A DNA stretch of 61,381 bases from a bacterium. Its GTDB lineage: Bacteria > Pseudomonadota > Alphaproteobacteria > Sphingomonadales > Sphingomonadaceae. The stretch spans positions 1 through 61,381 of the forward strand of contig JAVBXL010000062.1 of the NCBI GenBank assembly GCA_030824575.1, given 5' to 3'. Every line of letters begins with the position of its first letter. Positions within the stretch are counted from its first letter, which is position 1. Below the pieces are notes generated by a model. It did no database searches. It was not told where the DNA came from and saw only the letters and a list, made by a program, of their open reading frames with translations. Of this stretch, positions 25,059-35,279 are shown in pieces. Both the position numbers and the translations under genes were made by a program.

Positions 25059-25072
25059 TATTTAGCTAAATA
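25059..25072. promoter_or_regulatory. Operator palindrome TATTTAGCTAAATA
   Basis: A perfect 14-bp palindrome centred 10 bp before the ArsR-type start codon, with a further CTAAAT half-site at 25083. The placement fits autorepression by the regulator encoded next to it. Confidence 0.65.
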
Positions 25073-25143
25073 GGAAAATGACTAAATGCAAGGGTGCGAC
25101 CCGGCATAGTCCGAAAGGCCGATTTCCAGGCTTTTGCGCGGGG

Positions 25144-25172
25144 TTGACACTCCCTCTAACCCTTTCTAGAGG
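25144..25172 (+). promoter_or_regulatory. Promoter of the F0 ATP synthase operon
   Basis: TTGACA at 25144 and TAGAGG at 25167 are separated by 17 nt. The -35 is perfect. It lies about 100 nt before atpI. Confidence 0.55.
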
Positions 25173-25248
25173 GGCCTCGCCTTGACGGGTGCAGCCGCAA
25201 GCGCCATGCCGAACGCCACGGGCTGATATTGCCTGATGGAGACGATGC

Positions 25249-25572
25249 ATGGCGGCGGACACACCCGGACAGGACCCGGCGGGCGAGGACTCGCGGATCG
25301 CTTCCCTTGAGGAGCGGATCGCGCAGGCCGAGCAGGTCGAAAAGGTCAGGCAGGGAGCCACGGTGCAGGCGGCGGACGATGGTTCGCGGCTGGGCAACAG
25401 GGTTCTGGCAGAACTGATCGGCGGTCTTGTCGGTGGCGCGTTGATCGGCTGGGTTCTCGACCGGCTGCTTGGCACGACGCCTTGGCTCCTGCTCGTCTTC
25501 CTCGGTCTTGGGATCGTGGCGGCGTTCAGGAACATCATCAGATTGACGACGACGAAGCCGCCCAAGGAATAA
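25249..25572 (+). CDS. atpI: AtpI, ATP synthase assembly protein
   Basis: A 107-aa protein. The N-terminal half is a charged helix (SRIASLEERIAQAEQVEKVR). The C-terminal half has two membrane spans: LIGGLVGGALIGWVLDRLLG and PWLLLVFLGLGIVAAF. This is the AtpI layout of alphaproteobacteria. AtpI helps assemble the c-ring. It is first in the F0 operon. Confidence 0.9.
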   Translation: MAADTPGQDPAGEDSRIASLEERIAQAEQVEKVRQGATVQAADDGSRLGNRVLAELIGGLVGGALIGWVLDRLLGTTPWLLLVFLGLGIVAAFRNIIRLTTTKPPKE

Positions 25573-25620
25573 GGCAGCTTCGCTCCTAGTCCGAAGACAT
25601 TAGGCGTTACAGGGGTCAAC

Positions 25621-26406
25621 GTGGCAGAATCCGGCAAGATCGATCCGATGCACCAATTCGCTATCGAACCCCTGTTCGGTACGGATCATTGGTCGCTGGG
25701 CGGCTTCAACATCGCCTTCACCAACAGCGCGCTCTATATGGTGCTTGCCGCCGTGGTGCTGTGGATCTTCGTGATCGGCGGCATGAAGCGCGAACTGGTC
25801 CCCGGTCGCTGGCAGATGGCGGTCGAATATATGACTGGCTTCATCAAGAACCTGCTGATTTCCAACGTGGGTGAAGGCGGCAAGAAATATATTCCCTACG
25901 TCTTCTCGCTCTTCATGTTCATCCTGCTGGCGAACCTTCTGGGCCTGCTGCCGCTGGGCCTGGTCGGGCTTCACCCCTTCACCTTCACCAGCCACTTCAC
26001 CGCGACCGGCGTGCTCGCGATCATGAGCTTCTCGATCGTGCTGATCGTCGGCTTCTGGAAGCATGGCCTGCACTTCTTCTCGCTGTTCGTGCCGCACGGC
26101 ACGCCCCTGGCGATGATCCCGGTCATTTTCCCGATCGAGCTGATCTCGTTCATGGTGCGTCCGTTCAGCCTGGGCCTGCGACTGTTCGTGGCGATGACCG
26201 CCGGGCACGTCCTGCTCAAGGTCCTGGCCGGCTTCGTCATCAACAGCTCGAACGCGGGCATCGGCTACGGCCTGACCGTCGGCAGCGCCAGCTTCGTCCT
26301 GATGATCGGCATCAGCGCGCTGGAAATGCTGGTCGCGGTCATCCAGGCCTATGTGTTCGCGCTGCTGACCTCGGTCTATCTCAACGATGCCGAGAACCTG
26401 CACTAA
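25621..26406 (+). CDS. atpB: F0F1 ATP synthase subunit a
   Basis: A 261-aa integral membrane protein with five or six spans. The essential Arg is in PFSLGLRLFVAMTAGH, and the final helix pattern LEMLVAVIQAYVFALLTSVYL is diagnostic. It forms the proton half-channels against the c-ring. The start is GTG at 25621, preceded by AGGGG. F1 genes are not nearby, as is normal in alphaproteobacteria, where F0 and F1 operons are separate. Confidence 0.96.
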   Translation: MAESGKIDPMHQFAIEPLFGTDHWSLGGFNIAFTNSALYMVLAAVVLWIFVIGGMKRELVPGRWQMAVEYMTGFIKNLLISNVGEGGKKYIPYVFSLFMFILLANLLGLLPLGLVGLHPFTFTSHFTATGVLAIMSFSIVLIVGFWKHGLHFFSLFVPHGTPLAMIPVIFPIELISFMVRPFSLGLRLFVAMTAGHVLLKVLAGFVINSSNAGIGYGLTVGSASFVLMIGISALEMLVAVIQAYVFALLTSVYLNDAENLH

Positions 26407-26459
26407 GTTTTACCTGATTTCCTAAACAATACCATTATTCTAACGAAGGAGTTTACGAC

Positions 26460-26687
26460 ATGGACGCAGAAGCCGCAAAGCTGCTCGGTGCTGGCCTGGC
26501 CGCCATCGGTGCGGGCATCGCCGCCCTCGGTGTGGGCAACGTGTTCAGCGCATTCCTCGAAGGCGCGCTGCGCAATCCGGGTGCCGCTGACGGCCAGCAG
26601 GGTCGCCTGTTCATCGGTTTCGCCGCGGCGGAACTTCTGGGTCTGCTGGCGTTCGTGATCGCCATGATCCTGGTGTTCGTGGCCTAA
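26460..26687 (+). CDS. atpE: F0F1 ATP synthase subunit c
   Basis: A 75-aa two-helix hairpin protein: AAKLLGAGLAAIGAGIAALG with the Gly-Ala packing motif, the polar loop EGALRNPGAADGQ and the second helix with the proton-binding Glu58 in GFAAAELLGL. AAGGAG lies just upstream. Confidence 0.97.
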   Translation: MDAEAAKLLGAGLAAIGAGIAALGVGNVFSAFLEGALRNPGAADGQQGRLFIGFAAAELLGLLAFVIAMILVFVA

Positions 26688-26778
26688 CCCACGAAATAAG
26701 GAGCGGGCAGGGCGGCGTCGTGCCATAGCCTGCCCGCTCCCCCTTATTTGACCGCCCTCTGACCGGACGGACCGTAAA

Positions 26779-27273
26779 ATGCCTCAAATCGCGCAAATCG
26801 CCGATACCTACTCCAGCCAGATTTTCTGGTTGCTGCTGACCTTCGGCCTCGTCTTCTTCGTCATCGGCCTTGGCATGGTGCCCAAGGTGCAGGGCACGGC
26901 GGACGCGCGCGACGCGAAGATCAGTGGCGATCTGGATGCGGCCAAGGCCGCCTTCGCCCGCGCTGATGAAGCGGAAGCGGACTATCGCGTCCGCGACGCC
27001 GGCAACCGCGCGGCCGCCCAGGCGACTCTGGCCAAGGCCAAGAGCGACGCCACCAAGGCGACCGAAGTGAAGCTGGCCGCCGCCGATGCGGTGGTCGCTG
27101 AAAAGATCGTCGCCGCCGAAGCCCGTATCAAGGGTGCCAGCGACGCCGCGATGGCAGAAATCGAAACCGTCGCCGCTGATGCGGCGCGCGACATGGTGGC
27201 GCGCATCTCCGGCGTGGAAGCGTCGGACGAAGCCGCCCGTAACGCAGTAAAGGCGGCACTGGCCCATGGCTGA
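26779..27273 (+). CDS. atpF': F0F1 ATP synthase subunit b'
   Basis: A 164-aa stator protein: MPQIAQIADTYSSQIFWLLL with one N-terminal span, then a long Ala-rich amphipathic helix (AKAAFARADEAEADYRVRDA). Alphaproteobacteria carry two b-type genes, and the first after atpE is b'. It overlaps the following b gene by 8 nt. Confidence 0.92.
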   Translation: MPQIAQIADTYSSQIFWLLLTFGLVFFVIGLGMVPKVQGTADARDAKISGDLDAAKAAFARADEAEADYRVRDAGNRAAAQATLAKAKSDATKATEVKLAAADAVVAEKIVAAEARIKGASDAAMAEIETVAADAARDMVARISGVEASDEAARNAVKAALAHG

Positions 27274-27877
27274 GGCAGCATCCCATAGCGCATCGGAGGT
27301 TCCGCATTTGAACCAGGCGATCCACAGCGAAGGCATGGAACCGGTCGGCACCGTCGCTCATGAAGGCGTCGTCCCCCACACCGATCCCCAAGCGGTCGGC
27401 ATGGACGCGACAGCCTGGGTCAGCCTGGCGATGCTGGCGTTCATAATCATTCTGCTGATCAAGAAGGTGCCTGCCCTAATCGGCGGCGCGCTGGACGGCC
27501 GGATCGCCCAGATCAAGGAGCAACTGGCCGAAGCGTCGCGCCTGCGCGCGGAAGCAGAAGCGCTCAAGGGCGAATATGAAGCCAAGCTGGCCGCCGCGGC
27601 CGGTGAAGCCGACGCCATGCGCAAGGCGGCCGAGCATGAAGCCGAAGGGCTGATCGCCGACGCGAGGGTCAATGCCGAAGACCTGGTCTCCCGTCGTCAG
27701 AAGATGGCGGAAGACAAGATCGGCGCCGCCGAACGCGCCGCCATCGCCGGCATCCGCGCCAAGGCCGTGAACGCGGCCACCGCCGCCGCCGCGGTGCTGA
27801 TCGCGCAGGGCCATGACGCCGTTGCTGATAAAGCGCTGGTCGATAGCGCCATTGGCGGGCTCGGCACGATCAACTGA
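27266..27877 (+). CDS. atpF: F0F1 ATP synthase subunit b
   Basis: A 203-aa stator protein. It has a 45-residue polar N-terminal extension, a span MDATAWVSLAMLAFIIILLI, and a long helix (AQIKEQLAEASRLRAEAEAL onwards). The N-terminal extension before the span is longer than usual; an internal ATG just before the span is possible but lacks a ribosome site. Last gene of the operon. Confidence 0.92.
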   Translation: MAEAASHSASEVPHLNQAIHSEGMEPVGTVAHEGVVPHTDPQAVGMDATAWVSLAMLAFIIILLIKKVPALIGGALDGRIAQIKEQLAEASRLRAEAEALKGEYEAKLAAAAGEADAMRKAAEHEAEGLIADARVNAEDLVSRRQKMAEDKIGAAERAAIAGIRAKAVNAATAAAAVLIAQGHDAVADKALVDSAIGGLGTIN

Positions 27878-27897
27878 TCCGTCTGCAAGGACGAAGT

Positions 27898-27936
27898 AAA
27901 AAGGGCCGGTGCGGTAACGCGCCGGCCCTTTTTCTT
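27898..27936 (+). terminator. Terminator of the F0 operon
   Basis: AAAAAGGGCCGG pairs with CCGGCCCTTTTT; the stem includes GCG/CGC and a short loop. Confidence 0.92.
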
Positions 27937-27955
27937 GTTGATCGACGCTTAGTAT

Positions 27956-28025
27956 CGTCATTGCGGGCGCAGCGAGGCAATCCAATGTCGCGCCGATGGA
28001 TTGCTTCGCTGCACTCGCAACGATG
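27956..28025. repeat. Extragenic palindromic repeat
   Basis: CGTCATTGCGGGCGCAGCGA, then GGCAATCCA, is mirrored by TGGATTGC, then TTCGCTGCACTCGCAACGATG. It is a member of the widespread CGTCATTGCGAGC palindrome family. Confidence 0.85.
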
Positions 28026-28082
28026 AGATGTCATCGATCTAGCGTTGGATGAGCGGACGGCCTTTCGCAAAGCCGCCTTGCC

Positions 28083-29135
28083 TCACGGCGCCAGCGTGGC
28101 GCTATCGATGACAAAACGATATTTGACGTCGCTCTTCTGCATCCGCGCATAGGCCGTCTCGATATCCTGGATCGCGATCATCTCGATCTCCGACGTAATG
28201 CCCTTCTCCGCGCAGAAATCGAGCATTTCCTGCGTTTCCGCGATACCGCCGATCAGCGACCCCGCGATCGCCTTCCGCCCAAAGATCAGCGCCCCGACGC
28301 TGGGGGATGGGTGGGGATGCTCAGGCACCCCGACCAGCGTCAACGTGCCGTCTCGCTTCAACAGTGCGGTGAAGGCGTCCAGATCATGGCTGGCCGCGAC
28401 CGTGTTCAGGATAAAATCGAAGCTGCCCACATGCGCCGCCATCTCATCCGCGTTGCGCGACACGATCACCTCGTCCGCGCCCAGCGCCAGGGCGTCCTGA
28501 CGTTTGCCTTCCGACGTCGTGAAGGCGACGACATGCGCGCCCAGCGCATGGGCCAGCTTGACGCCCATATGGCCGAGGCCACCGATGCCGACGATCCCGA
28601 CCTTCATGCCGGGGCCGACCTTCCAGTGGCGCAGCGGCGACCAGGTGGTGATTCCCGCGCATAGCAGCGGCGCTACCGCCGCCAGTTGCTCCGGTGCATG
28701 GCTGATCTTCAGGACGAAATCATCCTTGACCGTGATGCTCTGCGAATAACCGCCCAGCGTATGGCCGGGGGCATCTGCGGTCGGGCCATTATAGGTGCCG
28801 ACGAAACCCGTCTCGCAATATTGCTCCAGCCCCTCGTCGCACGACGCGCAGGACTGGCAACTGTCGACCATGCAGCCAACGCCGACCGTATCGCCGACCT
28901 TGAACTTGTCCACATGGTCGCCGACGGCGGTGACGTGGCCGACAATCTCATGGCCGGGGACGCAGGGATACAGCGTGCCGTCCCATTCGGACCGGACCTG
29001 GTGCAGGTCGGAATGGCACACGCCACAATAGGCGATGGCGATCTGCACGTCATGCGCGCCGACCGGGCGGCGTTCGATGGTGATGGCTTCCAACGGCTTG
29101 TCGGCCGCATAAGCGCCATAGGCTTTTACGCTCAT
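28083..29135 (-). CDS. Zinc-dependent alcohol dehydrogenase (cinnamyl-ADH/YahK type)
   Basis: A 350-aa medium-chain dehydrogenase. The catalytic zinc site is CGVCHSDLHQ with GHEIVG. The structural zinc site is CQSCASCDEGLEQYC. The NAD(P)-binding motif is GIGGLGHMGVKLAHALGA. It resembles the YahK/AdhC group, which reduces a broad range of aldehydes with NADPH. Transcribed alone, divergent from uvrC. Confidence 0.92.
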   Translation of the reverse strand: MSVKAYGAYAADKPLEAITIERRPVGAHDVQIAIAYCGVCHSDLHQVRSEWDGTLYPCVPGHEIVGHVTAVGDHVDKFKVGDTVGVGCMVDSCQSCASCDEGLEQYCETGFVGTYNGPTADAPGHTLGGYSQSITVKDDFVLKISHAPEQLAAVAPLLCAGITTWSPLRHWKVGPGMKVGIVGIGGLGHMGVKLAHALGAHVVAFTTSEGKRQDALALGADEVIVSRNADEMAAHVGSFDFILNTVAASHDLDAFTALLKRDGTLTLVGVPEHPHPSPSVGALIFGRKAIAGSLIGGIAETQEMLDFCAEKGITSEIEMIAIQDIETAYARMQKSDVKYRFVIDSATLAP

Positions 29136-29276
29136 TGGGTGGTCCCTCTGATGCTGATGGTTGTAGGTATGTGGATAGGCCGCAGTCTTTTGTACGGTTC
29201 GGTATAGATAGGCCTTGGCCGCCGCCTATCAACCCCGGCCATTGCCAAAGAAGCCGCGCACGCTATCTCTGCCCGC

Positions 29277-31190
29277 ATGTCCGGCCCCCAATCCCCCGAT
29301 CGTTTCAACGAAGACAAGGCAAGCTTCACCGTCACCGGCAGCCAGCCGGATATCGACCTGGGCGTGGAGGCGATCCGCACCACGCTCAAGACGCTGCCGA
29401 TCCGCCCCGGCGTCTATCGGATGCATGATGCGCGCGGCGACGTGCTTTATGTGGGGAAGGCGCGGGCGCTCAAGAATCGCGTCGCCAACTATACCCAGGT
29501 CGACCGCCTGCCGCGCCGGCTCCAGCGCATGGTGGCCCAGACGCGGAGCATGACCATCGTCACCACCAACAGCGAAGCCGAAGCGCTGCTGCTGGAGGCG
29601 CAACTGATCAAGCGCTACCGCCCGCCCTACAATGTCCTGCTGCGCGACGATAAAAGCTTCCCCTTCATCCTGCTACGCGAGGATCATGCCTTCCCCCGCG
29701 TCCAGAAGCATCGCGGCGCGCGCAAGGCGAAGGGGCGCTATTACGGCCCCTTCGCCAGCGCCGGATCGGTCACGCGCACCATCAACGCGCTGCAAAAACT
29801 GTTTCTGCTACGCTCCTGCACCGACAGTTTCTTCGCCAACCGTTCGCGCCCCTGCCTCCTCTATCAAATCAAGCGCTGCTCGGCTCCCTGCGTCGACCGG
29901 ATCGACGCGGCGGGCTATGCCGAACTGGTCAACGACGCGCAGGATTTCCTGGGCGGCAAATCGACCGCCGTGCAGAAGAAACTCGGCGTCGCGATGGAGC
30001 AGGCGGCGGAATCGCTCGATTTCGAGCAGGCCGCCGTCATCCGCGACCGGCTGAAGGCGCTGACCTTCATCCAGGGCAGTCAGGCGATCAACGCCGAAGG
30101 GCTTGGCGATGCCGACATCTTCGCGCTGGCGGCGAAGGGCGGGGCGATGTGCATCCAGGCCTTCTTCATCCGCGGCGGCCAGAATTGGGGCCATCGCAGT
30201 TTCTTCCCCGTCCACACCGCCGACGTGGCGGAGGATGAGGTGCTGGAAAGCTTCATGGCGCAATTTTACGAGGAAGTGCCGCCGCCCCGCCTGATCCTGG
30301 CCGATCGCCAGCCGGCCGAATGCGAACTGATGGTGCTGGCGCTCAGCGAACGGGCCGGGGGCAAGGTCCGCATCGAAGTGCCCCAGCGCGGCGACCGCAC
30401 CCGCCTCATCAAACAGGCGCAGCGCAACGCGGTGGAGGCGCTCGACCGGCGGCTGGCGGAAACGACCAGCCAGGGCAAGATTCTCGACGAACTGGTCGAG
30501 GTGTTCGGGCTGGAGGGCGTGCCCGACCGCATCGAAATCTACGACAACAGCCATATCCAGGGCGCCCATGCGCTGGGCGCGATGGTGGTCGCGGGGCCGG
30601 AGGGGTTCCGCAAGAACGCCTATCGCAAGTTCAACATGAAGAACCCGCAGATCAGCAACGACGATTTCGCGATGATGCGCGAAATGTTCGAACGGCGTTT
30701 CGGGCGCGCGCAAAAGGAAGATCCGGACCGCGATAGCGGCGAATGGCCCGACCTGGTGTTGATCGACGGCGGCAAGGGACAGCTATCGGCCGCCCGCAAT
30801 ATGCTGGAGGAAATGGGCATAGAGGATGTCACCATGATCGGCGTCGCCAAGGGGCCGCATCATGGCCGCGACGGCCGCGAAGTCTTTCACATGCTCGATG
30901 GGCGGGAAATCAATTTCCCCGTCAACCACCCGGTCCTTTTCTACCTGCAAAGGCTTCGCGACGAAGCCCATCGCTTCGCCATCGGCGCCCACCGCGCCAA
31001 GCGCAGCAAGGCGATCACCGTGTCGTCGCTGGACGAGGTGCCCGGCATCGGCCCGGCGCGCAAGAAGGCGCTGCTCATGCATTTCGGCACCGCCCGCGCC
31101 GTCCGCGACGCCGCGCTGGACGATCTGGCCAGAGCGCCCGGCGTGTCGAAGGCGGTGGCGCAACAGGTCTATGATTATTTTCACGGCTGA
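29277..31190 (+). CDS. uvrC: Excinuclease ABC subunit C
   Basis: A 637-aa nuclease of nucleotide-excision repair. The GIY-YIG 3' nuclease domain begins PGVYRMHDARGDVLYVGKAR. The UVR motif is AAESLDFEQAAVIRDRL. The RNase H-like 5' nuclease domain has the metal Asp in YDNSHIQG. The tandem helix-hairpin-helix at the C-terminus has VPGIGPARKKALLMHFG. Full length. Confidence 0.97.
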   Translation: MSGPQSPDRFNEDKASFTVTGSQPDIDLGVEAIRTTLKTLPIRPGVYRMHDARGDVLYVGKARALKNRVANYTQVDRLPRRLQRMVAQTRSMTIVTTNSEAEALLLEAQLIKRYRPPYNVLLRDDKSFPFILLREDHAFPRVQKHRGARKAKGRYYGPFASAGSVTRTINALQKLFLLRSCTDSFFANRSRPCLLYQIKRCSAPCVDRIDAAGYAELVNDAQDFLGGKSTAVQKKLGVAMEQAAESLDFEQAAVIRDRLKALTFIQGSQAINAEGLGDADIFALAAKGGAMCIQAFFIRGGQNWGHRSFFPVHTADVAEDEVLESFMAQFYEEVPPPRLILADRQPAECELMVLALSERAGGKVRIEVPQRGDRTRLIKQAQRNAVEALDRRLAETTSQGKILDELVEVFGLEGVPDRIEIYDNSHIQGAHALGAMVVAGPEGFRKNAYRKFNMKNPQISNDDFAMMREMFERRFGRAQKEDPDRDSGEWPDLVLIDGGKGQLSAARNMLEEMGIEDVTMIGVAKGPHHGRDGREVFHMLDGREINFPVNHPVLFYLQRLRDEAHRFAIGAHRAKRSKAITVSSLDEVPGIGPARKKALLMHFGTARAVRDAALDDLARAPGVSKAVAQQVYDYFHG

Positions 31191-31288
31191 TCGCGGGATG
31201 GCCTGACGAAATCGCGCATTAATCATGCCGGGAAAGCAGGCTTTAAGCCGGTGCGGCTAATGCCGCGGCGTTCGATGGAGAAACGCCG

Positions 31289-31909
31289 ATGCGCCACCGC
31301 CTGTTGTGCCTGCTGTTCGCCCTGTCCTGCGCGTCGACCGTTCAGGCGCGGCATGTCAAGCCAATCCAGCCGTTGAGCCTGGTCGCTGGCCAGCCCGTCC
31401 GCGTCACTGGCATGGACCTGAACTTCGCGCCGCAAATCCTCGCCGAACTGGGCGAAAGCGATGCCAAGGCGGCCCGTAAGCGCGTGGAGGCGGGCCTGCC
31501 CCCGCTCGATTCCGCCAGCTACCCCACCGGACCGCTCGACGGCGCGCGCTACGCCACCATGCCGTTCAAACAAATGTTCCCGCTCGTCATCCGCGACGTG
31601 ACCCGCGACTGGAGACTGGACAGCGGCACCCCCGTCATCCTGCGGATCACGCTGGACCGCCTGCAAACCGCCAATGCGGCGATGGCCATATTGATCGCGG
31701 GCAGTTCCGACATATTGGAAGGCAATGTGGACGTGATCGATGCGACCCACGGCGGCTCGCTGGGGTCGTTCCGGGTAGAGGTGCAGAACAGCCATGGCGG
31801 GTGGGGCGGCATGCTGATCCGCGGCGGCGGCATCCGCGAAAAACTCGCCGAGGAATTCGGACTGGAACTGTCGCGCTATATCGCCGGGCGGAAAAAGAAG
31901 GACGGCTGA
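31289..31909 (+). CDS. Secreted protein of unknown function
   Basis: A 206-aa protein with a signal peptide (MRHRLLCLLFALSCASTVQA). The mature part has TPVILRITLDRLQTANAAM, ILEGNVDVIDATHGGSLGSF and ends EKLAEEFGLELSRYIAGRKK. The run of beta strands followed by a helix resembles DUF4410-like or LPP20-like periplasmic proteins, but no family can be named safely. It sits between uvrC and the aldehyde dehydrogenase gene with 60-100 bp on either side. Confidence 0.65.
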   Translation: MRHRLLCLLFALSCASTVQARHVKPIQPLSLVAGQPVRVTGMDLNFAPQILAELGESDAKAARKRVEAGLPPLDSASYPTGPLDGARYATMPFKQMFPLVIRDVTRDWRLDSGTPVILRITLDRLQTANAAMAILIAGSSDILEGNVDVIDATHGGSLGSFRVEVQNSHGGWGGMLIRGGGIREKLAEEFGLELSRYIAGRKKKDG

Positions 31910-31971
31910 CCGGATCGATCATCGCCCCTCGCGCGCTTGTTCGACAACAATCTGCACGAGGACATCCATCA

Positions 31972-33336
31972 ATGATGAAAAGCATCAACCCCGCCACCGG
32001 AGAAGAGATCGCCACCCACGACCCATTGACCCAGGCCCAGATCGACGCCGCGCTCGACCAAGCGACCGCGACCTTTTCGACATGGCGGACCACCCCCATA
32101 GCAGAGCGCACCGCGCTCCTCACCGCCTTGGCCGACGCCTATCACGACCATCGCGACCGGCTCGCCCGCATGGCGACGCTGGAAATGGGCAAGACGCTGA
32201 AATCCGCGCTGGCGGAGGTGGACAAATGCGTCGCCGCCTTCCGCCATTATGCGCAATCTGGCCCGGCCATGCTGGAGGGCGGCAGCATCCCGCTCGCCGC
32301 CGGGGGCAAGGCCGATTATGTCTGGCTGCCGATCGGCCCGGTGCTGGCGGTGATGCCGTGGAATTTCCCCTATTGGCAGGTCGTCCGCTTCCTCGCGCCC
32401 TGCATCCTCGCCGGCAATGTCGGCCTGCTCAAGCATGCCAGCAATGTGCAGGGCGTCGCCGCGCTGATGCAGGAGATGATGGCCGTAGCGGACGCGCCCG
32501 AAGGCCTGTTCCAGAATCTGCCGATCCGATCGGACACTGTCGCGGCGATCATAGCCGACGATCGCGTTGCCGCCGTCACCCTGACCGGCAGCGAGGGTGC
32601 CGGCCGCGCCGTAGCGGAACAGGCGGGCAGGGCGCTCAAGAAGGTGGTGCTGGAACTGGGCGGTGCCGACCCGTTCATCGTCATGCCCTCGGCCGATCTC
32701 GATGCGGCGGTCAAGCAGGCGGTGACGGCGCGGGTCCAGAATAGCGGCCAATCCTGCATCTGCGGCAAGCGGATGATCGTCCATGCCGACATTTACGACG
32801 CCTTCCTCGATCGCTTCTCGGCCGCTATGGCGGCGGTCAAGGCGGGTGATCCGTTCGACCCCGCCACCGACATGGGACCGCTTTCCAGTGAGGAACAGCG
32901 CCGCACCGTGCAGGAACAGATCTGGAAGATGCAGGCGGCGGGCGCGACCCTGATCGGTGGCGAAGCGCTCCCCGGTCCCGGTGCCTATATGACCGCCGGC
33001 ATATTGACCGACGTGCCGACCGATCCCGCGCTGATGGGGGAGGAGATTTTCGGCCCCATCGCCATGCTGTTCAAGGCGGCCGACATCGATGACGCGATCG
33101 CCATCGCCAACACCATCCCCTTCGGCCTCGGCTCGTCAGTCTGGACGACGGACGAGGCGGAGGAGGCGCGCTTCGTCCGCGATGTGCAGGCGGGCATGAC
33201 GGCGGTGAACCAGATGCTCGCTTCTGCTCCCGAAGCCCCCTTCGGCGGCGTCAAACGCTCCGGCCACGGGCGCGAACTCGGTCCGTTCGGCCTGCATGAA
33301 TTCATGAATCTGAAGAGCGTCTACAGGGCAGGGTGA
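31972..33336 (+). CDS. NAD(P)-dependent aldehyde dehydrogenase, succinate-semialdehyde type
   Basis: A 454-aa ALDH. The opening [18 protein letters not shown] is typical of YneI/Sad-type succinate-semialdehyde dehydrogenases. The cofactor motif is MPWNFPYWQ, the general base Glu is in LELGGADPF and the nucleophile Cys262 is in [11 protein letters not shown]. The length matches the short Sad/YneI group (about 455-460 aa). Start at the first of two adjacent ATG codons, with GAGG upstream. Substrate is probable, not proven. Confidence 0.88.
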   Translation: MMKSINPATGEEIATHDPLTQAQIDAALDQATATFSTWRTTPIAERTALLTALADAYHDHRDRLARMATLEMGKTLKSALAEVDKCVAAFRHYAQSGPAMLEGGSIPLAAGGKADYVWLPIGPVLAVMPWNFPYWQVVRFLAPCILAGNVGLLKHASNVQGVAALMQEMMAVADAPEGLFQNLPIRSDTVAAIIADDRVAAVTLTGSEGAGRAVAEQAGRALKKVVLELGGADPFIVMPSADLDAAVKQAVTARVQNSGQSCICGKRMIVHADIYDAFLDRFSAAMAAVKAGDPFDPATDMGPLSSEEQRRTVQEQIWKMQAAGATLIGGEALPGPGAYMTAGILTDVPTDPALMGEEIFGPIAMLFKAADIDDAIAIANTIPFGLGSSVWTTDEAEEARFVRDVQAGMTAVNQMLASAPEAPFGGVKRSGHGRELGPFGLHEFMNLKSVYRAG

Positions 33337-33385
33337 AGGGCGAACCGCTTTCCTATAGCAATGCTTGCCCGTACAGACAGGCGCC

Positions 33386-34120
33386 ATGCCCAGCCTGACC
33401 ACCACCGCCATCGTCTGTTCCGTGCGCCATCATGGCGAACATGGGGCGATCGCGCGATTGTTGACGCCCGATCATGGCCTGCTGCCCGGCTATGTCCGCG
33501 GCGGGCGGTCGCGGGCGATGCGCCCGGTGCTGCTGCCCGGCAATATCGTGAAGGCAGATTTCCGCGCTCGTACGGAGGATCAACTGGCCGGACTGACGGT
33601 GGAACTGGCGCAGAGCCGCGCGCCGCTGCTGGCCGAACCGCTACCCGCCGTGGCGATCGACTGGAGCTGCGCCCTGACGGCCGCATCCCTGCCCGAAGGC
33701 ACGCCCTATCCCGCCCTGCATCAGGCGCTGGACGGTGTGCTGAGCGCGGTGGAGGCGGCCCCGGCGGCCCGCGGCTGGGCGGTTGCGCTGGTGCGCTACG
33801 AATTGCTGCTGCTGGCGGAACTGGGCTTTGGCCTCGACCTGACGCGCTGCGCGGTAGAAGGGGAAGCGAACGACCTCGCCTATGTCAGCCCCCGCAGCGC
33901 TGCCGCGGTCAGCCGCGCCGCGGCGGTCGGCTACGAAGCCCGCCTGTTGCCGCTGCCCCCCTTCCTGATCGAAGGCGGCATGGGCGATTGGACGCAGATA
34001 CTGGACGGGCTGCGCCTTACCGGCTTCTTCCTCGAACGCTCGATCCTGATCGATCGGCGCGCCGAAATCCTCGCGGCGCGCGAACGACTGGTCGACCGGC
34101 TGAAAAGGGCGGTTGCGTGA
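33386..34120 (+). CDS. recO: DNA repair protein RecO
   Basis: A 244-aa protein: [20 protein letters not shown] then [13 protein letters not shown], the N-terminal OB-fold of RecO, followed by a helical domain ([20 protein letters not shown]). RecO loads RecA with RecR at gaps. The zinc-finger Cys residues of some RecO proteins are mostly absent. Start at 33386 matches the family N-terminus; an in-frame start 21 nt upstream lacks a ribosome site. Confidence 0.92.
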   Translation: MPSLTTTAIVCSVRHHGEHGAIARLLTPDHGLLPGYVRGGRSRAMRPVLLPGNIVKADFRARTEDQLAGLTVELAQSRAPLLAEPLPAVAIDWSCALTAASLPEGTPYPALHQALDGVLSAVEAAPAARGWAVALVRYELLLLAELGFGLDLTRCAVEGEANDLAYVSPRSAAAVSRAAAVGYEARLLPLPPFLIEGGMGDWTQILDGLRLTGFFLERSILIDRRAEILAARERLVDRLKRAVA

Positions 34121-34169
34121 AACCTCCTGTCTCCATAAGGGGCAGCCACGCAATATAAGGAGTCTCGCC

Positions 34170-35213
34170 ATGTTGATCGCCCTGTTCCCCGGAGACGGCA
34201 TCGGTCCCGAAATCGTGGCGCAGGCCGTCCGCGTGCTCGACGCGCTGGCGATCCCCGGCCTCACTTATGAAGACGGACTGGTCGGCGGCGCGGCCTATAA
34301 GGCGGTCGGCCATCCGCTGCCGCCCGAAACGCTGGAGATAGCGCGCCGTGCCGACGCCATCCTGTTCGGCGCGGTCGGCGATCCTGATTGCGACGCGCTG
34401 GAACGGCACCTGCGGCCCGAACAGGCGATTTTGGGCCTGCGCAAGGCACTGGGCCTTTTCTCCAACCTCCGCCCGGCGAAGGTTTTTCCCGAACTGGCCA
34501 ATGAATCCGCGCTGCGCCCCGAAGTCGCCAGTGCGATCGACCTGCTGATCGTCCGCGAAACCAATGGCGACGTCTATTTCGGCGAAAAGGGCTTCCGTAC
34601 CACCGCCGACGGCCTGCGCGAAGGCTATGACGTCATGTCGTACAACGAAGCCGAAGTGCGCCGCATCGCCCATGCCGGTTTCCAGGCCGCCCGCGCGCGC
34701 CGCGGCAAGCTTTGCTCGGTGGACAAGGCCAATGTGCTGGAAACCAGCCAATTGTGGCGCGACGTGGTGATCGAAGTGTCCGCCGACTATCCCGACGTCG
34801 CATTGAGCCACATGTATGTGGACAATGCGGCGATGCAGTTGGTCCGCAACCCCGGCCAGTTCGACGTCATCGTCACCGGCAATCTGTTCGGCGATATCCT
34901 CTCGGATCAGGCAAGCATGTGCGTCGGCTCCATCGGGATGCTGGCGTCGGCCACGCTCAACGGCAGCGGCCAGGGCCTTTATGAGCCGATCCATGGTTCC
35001 GCGCCCGACATCGTCGGCACGGGCAAGGCCAATCCGCTGGCGACAATATTGTCCGCCGCGATGATGCTGCGCTATTCGCTCAACCTACCCGAACAGGCCG
35101 ACCGGATCGAAACCGCGGTGGCGAAAGCGCTGGCCAATGGGGCGCGCTCGCCCGACCTGGGCGGCATGATGACGACGGTGGAAATGGGCGACGCGGTTCT
35201 GGCGGTCCTCTGA
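34170..35213 (+). CDS. leuB: 3-isopropylmalate dehydrogenase
   Basis: A 347-aa enzyme of leucine synthesis: [33 protein letters not shown], the SVDKANVLE motif and the NAD/metal region [15 protein letters not shown] followed by [15 protein letters not shown] lies 7 nt before the ATG. The recO stop lies 49 bp upstream. leuC and leuD are not in the window. Confidence 0.95.
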   Translation: MLIALFPGDGIGPEIVAQAVRVLDALAIPGLTYEDGLVGGAAYKAVGHPLPPETLEIARRADAILFGAVGDPDCDALERHLRPEQAILGLRKALGLFSNLRPAKVFPELANESALRPEVASAIDLLIVRETNGDVYFGEKGFRTTADGLREGYDVMSYNEAEVRRIAHAGFQAARARRGKLCSVDKANVLETSQLWRDVVIEVSADYPDVALSHMYVDNAAMQLVRNPGQFDVIVTGNLFGDILSDQASMCVGSIGMLASATLNGSGQGLYEPIHGSAPDIVGTGKANPLATILSAAMMLRYSLNLPEQADRIETAVAKALANGARSPDLGGMMTTVEMGDAVLAVL

Positions 35214-35279
35214 CCGCTCGCCGCGTGAGGAGGGAAGCGCCGCGCCGCCCGAATGGATTGGCACCGGACCGGTCGGAAA

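Noticed and set aside
25059..25072. Similarity of the ArsR operator to the IncP KorA operator (TTTAGCTAAA core)
   Set aside because: The site is in the chromosome beside an ArsR-type gene, not in a plasmid backbone, and no KorA homologue is present. The match is a short AT-rich palindrome and is likely coincidence.
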